Positions 13,306 through 26,200 of a stretch of DNA of 64,000 nucleotides are shown one piece after another. Every line of letters begins with the position of its first letter. Within the stretch, counting starts at the first letter, position 1. The DNA lies in assembly GCA_015847255.1 (NCBI GenBank), contig JADLZK010002591.1, positions 16,762-80,761 of the forward strand. Reading direction: 5' to 3'. The position numbers and the translations under genes are program-made. The notes under the pieces were generated by a model that searched no databases, was not told the origin of the DNA, and saw only the letters and a program-made list of their open reading frames with translations. This DNA is from Hyparrhenia diplandra. Its lineage: Eukaryota; Streptophyta; Magnoliopsida; Poales; Poaceae.

Positions 13306-16300
13306 TGACGCATTTGATCCCACAACCGTGAAAAAGTCTAGGTCGATTCGATAGCCGCATTGGAAACATCTCTTTGTTTTGAGTTCGCGCTGAAATCAGC
13401 GCTAGCAAGTCCCCAATGTCACATCCGTAAACATATATAAACGGTTGGGGAACGCAATGTAATTGATCCTACCATCATCTAACCTATCCACCCTAACTTC
13501 CTATGTACCTTTCGTGTCGCTCCCCTTCTTGTTTCGGCACGACGTAGGTCCATTACGTAGATTTTCGATGGAATTCCAAGATTTCGCTCTAAACAAGTGG
13601 TACTTTGAGGCCTATGACAAGTGATTCTTAGAAAAACTCTAATGGTCCACTTCCTCAAATTTAGGTTATCTAGGGTGAGGCATTTGATCCCACAACCGTG
13701 AAAAAGTCTAGGTCGATTCGATAGCCACATTGGAAACTTCTCTTTGTTTTGAGTTCGCGCTGAAATCAGCGCTAGCAGTCCCCCAATGTCACATCCCAAA
13801 ACATATATAAACGGTTGGGGAACGCAATGTAATTGATCCTACCATCATCTAACCTATCCACCCTAACTTCCTATGTACCTTTCGTGTCGCTCCCCTTCTT
13901 GTTTTGGCACGTAGGTCCATTACGTAGATTTTCGATGGAATTCCAAGATTTCGCTCTAAACAAGTGCTACTTTGAGGCCTATGACAAGTGATTCTTAGAA
14001 AAACTCTCTAATGGTCCACTTCCTCAAATTTAGGTTATCTAGGGTGAGGCATTTGATCCCACAACCGTGAAAAAGTCTAGGTCGATTCGATAGCCGCATT
14101 GGAAACATCTCTTTGTTTTGAGTTTGCGCTGAAATCAGCGCTAGCAGTCCCCAATGTCACATCCGTAAAACATATATAAACGGTTGGGGAAACAATGTAA
14201 TTGATCCTACCATCATCTAACCTATCCACCCTAACTTCCTATGTACCTTTCGTGTCGTTCCCCATCTTGTTTTGGCACGTAGGTCCATTACGTAGATTTT
14301 CGATGGAATTCCAAGATTTCGCTCTAAACAAGTGCTACTTTGAGGCCTATGACAAGTGATTCTTAGAAAAAACTCTCTAATGGTCCACTTCCTCAAATTT
14401 AGGTTATCTAGGGTGAGGCATTTGATCCCACAACCGTGAAAAAGTCTAGGTCGATTCGATAGCCGCATTGGAAACATCTCTTTGTTTTGAGTTCGCGCTG
14501 AAATCAGCGCTAGCAGCCCCCCAATGTCACATCCGTAAACATATATAAACGGTTGGGGAACGCAATGTAATTGATCCTACCATCATCTAACCTATCCACC
14601 CTAACTTCCTATGTACCTTTCGTGTCGTTCCCCTTCTTGTTTCGCACGTAGGTCCATTACGTAGATTTTCGATGGAATTCCAAGATTTCGCTCTAAACAA
14701 GTGCTACTTTGAGGCCTATGACAAGTGATTCTTAGAAAAACTCTCTAATGGTCCACTTCCTCAAATTTAAGGTTATCTAGGGTGAGGCATTTGATCCCAC
14801 AACCGTGAAAAAGTCTAGGTCGATTCGATAGCCACATTGGAAACTTCTCTTTGTTTTGAGTTCGCGCTGAAATCAGCGCTAGCAGTCCCCAATGTCACAT
14901 CCGTAAAACATATATAAACGGTTGGGGAACGCAATGTAATTGATCCTACCATCATCTAACCTATCCACCCTAACTTCCTATGTACCTTTCGTGTCGCTCC
15001 CCTTCTTGTTTTGGCACGTAGGTCCATTACGTAGATTTTCGATGGAATTCCAAGATTTCGCTCTAAACAAGTGCTACTTTGAGGCCTATGACAAGTGATT
15101 CTTAGAAAAAAACTCTAATGGTCCACTTCCTCAAATTTAGGTTATCTAGGGTGAGGCATTTGATCCCACAACCCGAAAAAAGTCTAGGTCGATTCGATAG
15201 CCGCATTGGAAACATCTCTTTGTTTTGAGTTCGCTGAAATCAGCGCTAGCAGTCCCCAATGTCACATCCGTAAAACATATATAAACGGTTGGGGAACGCA
15301 ATGTAATTGATCCTACCATCATCTAACCTATCCACCCTAACTTCCTATGTACCTTTCGTGTCGCTCCCCATCTTGTTTTGGCACGTAGGTCCATTACGTA
15401 GATTTTCGATGGAATTCCAAGATTTCGCTCTAAACAAGTGCTACTTTGAGGCCTATGACAAGTGATTCTTAGAAAAACTCTAATGGTCCACTTCCTCAAA
15501 TTTAGGTTATCTAGGGTGAGGCATTTGATCCCACAACCGTGAAAAAGTCTAGGTCGATTCGATAGCCGCATTGGAAACATCTCTTTGTTTTGAGTTCGCG
15601 CTGAAATCAGCGCTAGCAGTCCCCAATGTCACATCCGTAAAACATATATAAACGGTTGGGGAACGCAAATGTAATTGATCCTACCATCATCTAACCTATC
15701 CACCCTAACTTCCTATGTACCTTTTCGTGTCGCTCCCCTTCTTGTTTTGCAGACGTAGGTCCATTACGTAGATTTTCGATGGAATTCCAAGATTTCGCTC
15801 TAAACAAGTGCTACTTTGAGGCCTATGACAAGTGATTCTTAGAAAAACTCTAATGGTCCACTTCCTCAAATTTAGGTTATCTAGGGTGAGGCATTTGATC
15901 CCACAACCGTGAAAAAGTCTAGGTCGATTCGATAGCCGCATTGGAAACATCTCTTTGTTTTGAGTTCGCGCTGAAATCAGCGCTAGCAGTCCCCAATGTC
16001 ACATCCAGTAAAACATATATAAACGGTTGGGGAACGCAATGTAATTGATCCTACCATCATCTAACCTATCCACCCTAACTTCCTATGTACCTTTCGTGTC
16101 GTTCCCCTTCTTGTTTCGGTACGTAGGTCGACACAGAGATTTTCGATGGAATTCCAAGATTTCGCTCTAAACAAGTGCTACTTTGAGGCCTATGACAAGT
16201 GATTCTTAGAAAAACTCTCTAATGGTCCACTTCCTCAAATTTAGGTTATCTAGGGTGAGGCATTTGATCCCACAACCGTGAAAAAGTCTAGGTCGATTCG

Positions 16301-16599
16301 ATAGCCGCATTGGTAACATCTCTTTGTTTTGAGTTCGCGCTGAAATCAGCGCTAGCAGTCCCCAATGTCACATCCAGAAACATATATAAACGGTTGGGAA
16401 ACACAATGTAATTGATCCTACCATCATCTAACCTATCCACCCTAACTTCCTATGTACCTTTCGTGTCGCTCCCCATCTTGTTTTGGTGCAGACGTAGGCT
16501 CCATTACGTAGATTTTCGATGGAATTCCAAGATTTCGCTCTAAACAAGTGCTACTTTGAGGCCTATGACAAGTGATTCTTAGAAAAACTCTAATGGTCC

Positions 16600-19500
16600 A
16601 CTTCCTCAAATTAAGGTTATCTAGGGTGAGGCATTTGATCCCACAACCGTGAAAAAGTCTAGGTCGATTCGATAGCCGCATTGGAAACTTCTCTTTGTTT
16701 TGAGTTCGCGCTGAAATCAGCGCTAGCAAAGTCCCCAATGTCACATCCGTAAAACATATATAAACGGTTGGGGAACGCAATGTAATTGATCCTACCATCA
16801 TCTAACCTATCCACCCTAACTTCCTATGTACCTTTCGTGTCGCTCCCCTTCTTGTTTTGGCACGTAGGTCCATTACGTAGATTTTCGATGGAATTCCAAG
16901 ATTTCGCTCTAAACAAGTGCAACTTTGAGGCCTATGACAAGTGATTCTTAGAAAAACTCTCTAATGGTCCACTTCCTCAAATTTAAGTTATCTAGGGTGA
17001 CGCATTTGATCCCACAACCGTGAAAAAGTCTAGGTCGATTCGATAGCCGCATTGGAAACATCTCTTTTTGTTTTGAGTTCGCGCTGAAATCAGCGCTAGC
17101 AGTCCCCAATGTCACATCCGTAAAACATATATAAACGGTTGGGGAACGCAATGTAATTGATCCTACCATCATCTAACCTATCCACCCTAACTTCCTATGT
17201 ACCTTTCGTGTCGTTCCCCATCTTGTTTCGGTACGTAGGTCTCCATTACGTAGATTTTCGATGGAATTCCAAGATTTCGCTCTAAACAAGTGCTACTTTG
17301 AGGCCTATGACAAGTGATTCTTAGAAAAACTCTCTAATGGTCCACTTCCTCAAATTTAGGTTATCTAGGGTGAGGCATTTGATCCCACAACCGCGAAAAA
17401 AGTCTAGGTCGATTCGATAGCCACATTGGAAACTTCTCTTTGTTTTGAGTTCGCGCTGAAAATCGCTAGCAAGTCCCCAATGTCACACATCCAAAACATA
17501 TATAAACGGTTGGGGAACGCAATGTAATTGATCCTACCATCATCTAACCTATCCACCCTAACTTCCTATGTACCTTTCGTGTCGCTCCCCTTCTTGTTTT
17601 GGCACGTAGGTCCATTACGTAGATTTTCGATGGAATTCCAAGATTTCGCTCTAAACAAGTGCAACTTTGAGGCCTATGACAAGTGATTCTTAGAAAAACT
17701 CTAATGGTCCACTTCCTCAAATTTAGGTTATCTAGGGTGACGCATTTGATCCCACAACCGTGAAAAAGTCTAGGTCGATTCGATAGCCGCATTGGAAACA
17801 TCTCTTTGTTTTGAGTTCGCTGAAATCAGCGCTAGCAGTCCCCAATGTCACATCCGTAAAACATATATAAACGGTTGGGGAACGCAATGTAATTGATCCT
17901 ACCATCATCTAACCTATCCACCCTAACTTCCTATGTACCTTTCGTGTCGCTCCCCATCTTGTTTTGGCACGTAGGTCGACATACGTAGATTTTCGATGGA
18001 ATTCCAAGATTTCGCTCTAAACAAGTGCTACTTTGAGGCCTATGACAAGTGATTCTTAGAAAAACTCTCTAATGGTCCACTTCCTCAAATTTAGGTTATC
18101 TAGGGTGAGGCATTTGATCCCACAACCGCGAAAAAGTCTAGGTCGATTCGATAGCCACATTGGAAACTTCTTCTTTGTTTTGAGTTCGCGCTGAAATCAG
18201 CGCTAGCAGTCCCCAATGTCACATCCGTAAACATATATAAACGGTTGGGGAACGCAATGTAATTGATCCTACCATCATCTAACCTATCCACCCTAACTTC
18301 CTATGTACCTTTCGTGTCGCTCCCCTTCTTGTTTTTGCAGACGTAGGTCCAATACGTAGATTTTCGATGGAATTCCAAGATTTCGCTCTAAACAAGTGCA
18401 ACTTTGAGGCCTATGACAAGTGATTCTTAGAAAAACTCTCTAATGGTCCACTTCCTCAAATTTAGTTATCTAGGGTGACGCATTTGATCCCACAACCGTG
18501 AAAAAGTCTAGGTCGATTCGATAGCCGCATTGGAAACATCTCTTTGTTTTGAGTTCGCGCTGAAATCAGCGCTAGCAGTCCCCAATGTCACATCCGTAAA
18601 ACATATATAAACGGTTGGGGAACACAATGTAATTGATCCTACCATCATCTAACCTATCCACCCTAACTTCCTATGTACCTTTCGTGTCGCTCCCCATCTT
18701 GTTTCGGCACGTAGGTCATTACGTAGATTTTCGATGGAATTCCAAGATTTCGCTCTAAACAAGTGCTACTTTGAGGCCTATGACAAGTGATTCTTAGAAA
18801 ACTCTCTAATGGTCCACTTCCTCAAATTTAGGTTATCTAGGGTGAGGCATTTGATCCCACAACCGCGCGAAAAAAGTCTAGGTCGATTCGATAGCCACAT
18901 TGGAAACTTCTCTTTGTTTTGAGTTCGCGCTGAAATCAGCTAGCTAAATTCCCCCCAATGTCACATCCGTAAACATATATAAACGGTTGGGGAACGCAAT
19001 GTAATTGATCCTACCATCATCTAACCTATCCACCCTAACTTCCTATGTACCTTTCGTGTCGCTCCCCTTCTTGTTTTGGCACGTAGGTCTAATACGTAGA
19101 TTTTCGATGGAATTCCAAGATTTCGCTCTAAACAAGTGCAACTTTGAGGCCTATGACAAGTGATTCTTAGAAAAACTCTCTAATGGTCCACTTCCTCAAA
19201 TTTAAGTTATCTAGGGTGACGCATTTGATCCCACAACCGTGAAAAAGTCTAGGTCGATTCGATAGCCGCATTGGAAACATCTCTTTGTTTTGAGTTCGCG
19301 CTGAAATCAGCGCTAGCAAATTCCCCAATGTCACATCCGTAAAACATATATAAACGGTTGGGGAAACAATGTAATTGATCCTACCATCATCTAACCTATC
19401 CACCCTAACTTCCTATGTACCTTTCGTGTCGCTCCCCATCTTGTTTTTGGCACGTAGGTCCATTACGTAGATTTTCGATGGAATTCCAAGATTTCGCTCT

Positions 19501-22500
19501 AAACAAGTGCTACTTTGAGGCCTATGACAAGTGATTCTTAGAAAAACTCTCTAATGGTCCACTTCCTCAAATTTAGGTTATCTAGGGTGAGGCATTTGAT
19601 CCCACAACCGCGAAAAAGTCTAGGGTCGATTCGATAGCCACATTGGAAACATCTCTTTGTTTTGAGTTCGCTGAAATCAGCGCTAGCAGTCCCCAATGTC
19701 ACATCCGTAAAACATATATAAACGGTTGGGGAACGCAATGTAATTGATCCTACCATCATCTAACCTATCCACCCTAACTTCCTATGTACCTTTCGTGTCG
19801 CTCCCCTTCTTGTTTTGGCACGTAGGTCCATTACGTAGATTTTCGATGGAATTCCAAGATTTCGCTCTAAACAAGTGCTACTTTGAGGCCTATGACAAGT
19901 GATTCTTAGAAAAACTCTAATGGTCCACTTCCTCAAATTTAGGTTATCTAGGGTGAGGCATTTGATCCCACAACCGTGAAAAAAAGTCTAGGTCGATTCG
20001 ATAGCCGCATTGGAAACATCTCTTTGTTTTGAGTTCGCGCTGAAATCAGCGCTAGCAGTCCCCAATGTCACATCCGTAAAACATATATAAACGGTTGGGG
20101 AACGCAATGTAATTGATCCTACCATCATCTAACCTATCCACCCTAACTTCCTATGTACCTTTCGTGTCGTTTCCCCTTCTTGTTTTGGCACGTAGGTCCA
20201 TTACGTAGATTTTCGATGGAATTCCAAGATTTCGCTCTAAACAAGTGCTACTTTGAGGCCTATGACAAGTGATTCTTAGAAAAACTCTAATGGTCCACTT
20301 CCTCAAATTTAGGTTATCTAGGGTGAGGCATTTGATCCCACAACCCGAAAAAGTCTAGGTCGATTCGATAGCCGCATTGGAAACATCTCTTTGTTTTGAG
20401 TTTCGCTGAAATCAGCGCTAGCAGCCCCCAATGTCACATCCGTAAAAACATATATAAACGGTTGGGGAACGCAATGTAATTGATCCTACCATCATCTAAC
20501 CTATCCACCCTAACTTCCTATGTACCTTTCGTGTCGCTCCCCCTTCTTGTTTTGGCACGTAGGTCCATTACGTAGATTTTCGATGGAATTCCAAGATTTC
20601 GCTCTAAACAAGTGCTACTTTGAGGCCTATGACAAGTGATTCTTAGAAAAACTCTCTAATGGTCCACTTCTCAAATTTAGTTATCTAGGGTGAGGCATTT
20701 GATCCCACAACCCGTGAAAAAGTCTAGGTCGATTCGATAGCCGCATTGGAAACATCTCTTTGTTTTGAGTTCGCGCTGAAATCAGCGCTAGCAAAGTCCC
20801 CAATGTCACATCCGTAAACATATATAAACGGTTGGGGAACACAATGTAATTGATCCTACCATCATCTAACCTATCCACCCTAACTTCCTATGTACCTTTC
20901 GTGTCGCTCCCCTTCTTGTTTGGCACGTAGGTCCATTACAGAGATTTTCGATGGAATTCCAAGATTTCGCTCTAAACAAGTGCTACTTTGAGGCCTATGA
21001 CAAGTGATTCTTAGAAAAACTCTCTAATGGTCCACTTCCTCAAATTTAGATTATCTAGGGTGAGGCATTTGATCCCACAACCGTGAAAAAGTCTAGGTCG
21101 ATTCGATAGCCGCATTGGTAACATCTCTTTGTTTTGAGTTCGCGCTGAAATCAGCGCTAGCAGTCCCCAATGTCACATCCAGAAACATATATAAACGGTT
21201 GGGGAACGCAATGTAATTGATCCTACCATCATCTAACCTATCCACCCTAACTTCCTATGTACCTTTCGTGTCGCTCCCCTTCTTGTTTCAAAGCACGTAG
21301 GCTCCATTACGTAGATTTTCGATGGAATTCCAAGATTTCGCTCTAAACAAGTGCTACTTTGAGGCCTATGACAAGTGATTCTTAGAAAAACTCTCTAATG
21401 GTCCACTTCCTCAAATTAAGGTTATCTAGGGTGAGGCAATTGATTCCACAACCGCGAAAGAGTCTAGGTCGATTCGATAGCCACATTGGAAACTTCTCTT
21501 TGTTTTGAGTTCGCGCTGAAATCAGCGCTAGCAGTCCCCAATGTCACATCCAGAAACATATATAAACGGTTGGGGAACGCAATGTAATTGATCCTACCAT
21601 CATCTAACCTATCCACCCTAACTTCCTATGTACCTTTCGTGTCGCTCCCCTTCTTGTTTTCGCACGTAGGTCCATTACGTAGATTTTCGATGGAATTCCA
21701 AGATTTCGCTCTAAACAAGTGCAACTTTGAGGCCTATGACAAGTGATTCTTAGAAAAACTCTCTAATGGTCCACTTCCTCAAATTTAAGTTATCTAGGGT
21801 GACGCATTTGATCCCACAACCGTGAAAAAGTCTAGGTCGATTCGATAGCCGCATTGGTAACATCTCTTTGTTTTGAGTTCGCGCTGAAATCAGCGCTAGC
21901 AGTCCCCAATGTCACATCCAGAAACATATATAAACGGTTGGGGAACACAATGTAATTGATCCTACCATCATCTAACCTATCCACCCTAACTTCCTATGTA
22001 CCTTTCGTGTCGCTCCCCTTCTTGTTTGGCACGTAGGTCCATTACGTAGATTTTCGATGGAATTCCAAGATTTCGCTCTAAACAAGTGCTACTTTGAGGC
22101 CTATGACAAGTGATTCTTAGAAAAACTCTCTAATGGTCCACTTCCTCAAATTTAGGTTATCTAGGGTGAGGCATTTGATCCCACAACCGTGAAAAAGTCT
22201 AGGTCGATTCGATAGCCACATTGGAAACTTCTCTTTGTTTTGAGTTCGCGCTGAAATCAGCGCTAGCAGTCCCCAATGTCACATCCGTAAAACATATATA
22301 AACGGTTGGGGAACGCAATGTAATTGATCCTACCATCATCTAACCTATCCACCCTAACTTCCTATGTACCTTTCGTGTCGTTCCCCCCTTCTTGTTTTGC
22401 ACGTAGGTCTATTACGTAGATTTTCGATGGAATTCCAAGATTTCGCTCTAAACAAGTGCAACTTTGAGGCCTATGACAAGTGATTCTTAGAAAAAACTCT

Positions 22501-25500
22501 CTAATGGTCCACTTCCTCAAATTTAAGTTATCTAGGGTGACGCATTTGATCCCTCAACCGTGAAAAAGTCTAGGTCGTTTCGATAGCCGCATTGGTAACA
22601 TCTCTTTGTTTTGAGTTCGCGCTGAAATCAGCGCTAGCAGTCCCCAATGTCACATCCAAAACATATAAAACGGTTGGGGAACGCAATGTAATTGATCCTA
22701 CCATCATCTAACCTATCCACCCTAACTTCCTATGTACCTTTCGTGTCGTTCCCCTTCTTTTTTTCGCACGTAGGTCTATTACGTAGATTTTCGATGGAAT
22801 TCCAAGATTTCGCTCTAAACAAGTGCTACTTTGAGGCCTATGACAAGTGATTCTTAGAAAAACTCTCTAATGGTCCACTTCCTCAAATTTAGGTTATCTA
22901 GGGTGAGGCATTTGATCCCACAACCGTGAAAAAGTCTAGGGTCGATTCGATAGCCGCATTGGAAACTTCTCTTTGTTTTGAGTTCGCGCTGAAATCAGCG
23001 CTAGCAGTCCCCAATGTCACATCCGTAAAACATATATAAACGGTTGGGGAACGCAATGTAATTGATCCTACCATCATCTAACCTATCCACCCTAACTTCC
23101 TATGTACCTTTCGTGTCGCTCCCCTTCTTGTTTTGGCACGTAGGTCCATTACGTAGATTTTCGATGGAATTCCAAGATTTCGCTCTAAACAAGTGCAACT
23201 TTGAGGCCTATGACAAGTGATTCTTAGAAAAACTCTCTAATGGTCCACTTCCTCAAATTTAAGTTATCTAGGGTGAGGCATTTGATCCCACAACCGTGAA
23301 AAAGTCTAGGTCGATTCGATAGCCGCATTGGAAACATCTCTTTGTTTTGAGTTCGCGCTGAAATCAGCGCTAGCAAAGTCCCCAATGTCACATCCGTAAA
23401 AACATATATAAACGGTTGGGGAACGCAATGTAATTGATCCTACCATCATCTAACCTATCCACCCTAACTTCCTATGTACCTTTCGTGTCGTTCCCCATCT
23501 TGTTTTGGCACGTAGGTCCATTACGTAGATTTTCGATGGAATTCCAAGATTTCGCTCTAAACAAGTGCTACTTTGAGGCCTATGACAAGTGATTCTTAGA
23601 AAAACTCTCTAATGGTCCACTTCCTCAAATTTAGGTTATCTAGGGTGAGGCATTTGATCCCACAACCGTGAAAAAGTCTAGGTCGATTCGATAGCCACAT
23701 TGGAAACATCTCTTTTTGTTTTGAGTTCGCGCTGAAATCAGCGCTAGCAGTCCCCAATGTCACATCCGTAAAACATATATAAACGGTTGGGGAACGCAAT
23801 GTAATTGATCCTACCATCATCTAACCTATCCACCCTAACTTCCTATGTACCTTTCGTGTCGCTCCCCATCTTGTTTTGCAGACGTAGGTCCATTACGTAG
23901 ATTTTCGATGGAATTCCAAGATTTCGCTCTAAACAAGTGGTACTTTGAGGCCTATGACAAGTGATTCTTAGAAAAAACTCTAATGGTCCACTTCCTCAAA
24001 TTTAGGTTATCTAGGGTGAGGCATTTGATCCCACAACCGTGAAAAAGTCTAGGTCGATTCGATAGCCACATTGGAAACATCTCTTTGTTTTGAGTTCGCG
24101 CTGAAATCAGCGCTAGCAATCCCCAATGTCACATCCGTAAACATATATAAACGGTTGGGGAACGCAATGTAATTGATCCTACCATCATCTAACCTATCCA
24201 CCCTAACTTCCTATGTACCTTTCGTGTCGCTCCCCTTCTTGTTTTGGCACGTAGGTCCATTACGTAGATTTTCGATGGAATTCCAAGATTTCGCTCTAAA
24301 CAAGTGCTACTTTGAGGCCTATGACAAGTGATTCTTAGAAAAACTCTCTAATGGTCCACTTCCTCAAATTTAGGTTATCTAGGGTGAGGCATTTGATCCC
24401 ACAACCGTGAAAAAGTCTAGGTCGATTCGATAGCCGCATTGGAAACTTCTCTTTGTTTTGAGTTCGCGCTGAAATCAGCGCTAGCAAAGTCCCCAATGTC
24501 ACATCCGTAAAACATATATAAACGGTTGGGGAACACAATGTAATTGATCCTACCATCATCTAACCTGTCCACCCTAACTTCCTATGTACCTTTCGTGTCG
24601 TTCGCCTTCTTGTTTCGGTACGTAGGTCGACACAGAGATTTTCGATGGAATTCCAAGATTTCGCTCTAAACAAGCGCTACTTTGAGGCCTATGACAAGTG
24701 ATTCTTAGAAAAACTCTCTAATGGTCCACTTCCTCAAATTTAAGGTTATCTAGGGTGAGGCATTTGATCCCACAACCGCGAAAAAGTCTAGGTCGATTCG
24801 ATAGCCGCATTGGAAACTTCTCTTTGTTTTGAGTTCGCGCTGAAATCAGCGCTAGCAGTCCCCAATGTCACATCGTAAAAACATATATAAACGGTTGGGG
24901 AACGCAATGTAATTGATCCTACCATCATCTAACCTATCCACCCTAACTTCCTATGTACCTTTCGTGTCGCTCCCCTTCTTGTTTTGGCACGTAGGTCCAC
25001 ACGTAGATTTTCGATGGAATTCCAAGATTTCGCTCTAAACAAGTGCAACTTTGAGGCCTATGACAAGTGATTCTTAGAAAAACTCTCTAATGGTCCACTT
25101 CCTCAAATTTAAGTTATCTAGGGTGACGCATTTGATCCCACAACCGTGAAAAAGTCTAGGTCGATTCGATAGCCGCATTGGTAACATCTCTTTGTTTTGA
25201 GTTCGCGCTGAAATCAGCGCTAGCAGTCCCCAATGTCACATCCGTAAAACATATATAAACGGTTGGGGAACGCAATGTAATTGATCCTACCATCATCTAA
25301 CCTATCCACCCTAACTTCCTATGTACCTTTCGTGTCGTTCCCCATCTTGTTTTGGACGTAGGTCCATTACGTAGATTTTCGATGGAATTCCAAGATTTCG
25401 CTCTAAACAAGTGGTACTTTGAGGCCTATGACAAGTGATTCTTAGAAAAACTCTCTAATGGTCCACTTCCTCAAATTTAGGTTATCTAGGGTGAGGCATT

Positions 25501-26200
25501 TGATCCCACAACCGCGAAAAAGTCTAGGTCGATTCGATAGCCACATTGGAAACTTCTCTTTGTTTTGAGTTCGCGCTGAAATCAGCGCTAGCAGTCCCCA
25601 ATGTCACATCCAGAAACATATATAAACGGTTGGGGAACGCAATGTAATTGATCCTACCATCATCTAACCTATCCACCCTAACTTCCTATGTACCTTTCGT
25701 GCCGTTCCCCTTCTTGTTTTGGGCACGTAGGTCCATTACGTAGATTTTCGATGGAATTCCAAGATTTCGCTCTAAACAAGTGCAACTTTGAGGCCTATGA
25801 CAAGTGATTCTTAGAAAAACTCTCTAATGGTCCACTTCCTCAAATTTAAGTTATCTAGGGTGACGCATTTGATCCCACAACCGTGAAAAAGTCTAGGTCG
25901 ATTCGATAGCCGCATTGGTAACATCTCTTTGTTTTGAGTTCGCGCTGAAATCAGCGCTAGCAGTCCCCAATGTCACATCCAGAAACATATATAAACGGTT
26001 GGGGAACACAATGTAATTGATCCTACCATCATCTAACCTATCCACCCTAACTTCCTATGTACCTTTCGTGTCGTTCCCCATCTTGTTTTGGCACGTAGGT
26101 CCATTACGTAGATTTTCGATGGAATTCCAAGATTTCGCTCTAAACAAGTGCTACTTTGAGGCCTATGACAAGTGATTCTTAGAAAAACTCTCTAATGGTC
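16600..26200. repeat. Region with ~740 bp dimer periodicity
   Basis: A marked monomer type (GTGCAAC, then AAGTTATC or similar, GACGC, GCCGCATTGG) alternates with an unmarked type (GTGCTAC, AGGTTATC, GAGGC, often CCGCGAAAAA and GCCACATTGG). GTGACGC positions are 16997, 17737, 18475 and 19216 (steps 740, 738, 741), then 21799 and 22537 (738), then 25123 and 25860 (737). This is a two-monomer higher-order repeat, interrupted by unmarked monomers. The boundaries are approximate. Confidence 0.7.
21412..21790. repeat. Distinct monomer variant, GGCAATTGATTCC type, copy 1
   Basis: This monomer differs from its neighbours at linked positions: CAAATTAAGG instead of CAAATTTAGG, GAGGCAATTGATTCC instead of GAGGCATTTGATCCC, and GCGAAAGAGTC. 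An equivalent monomer begins about 9.25 kb to the right, and both are followed by an AAGTTATC/GACGC monomer. The pair therefore marks a duplicated segment of at least two monomers. Related but more diverged copies occur near 61.4 and 63.25 kb. Confidence 0.75.
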
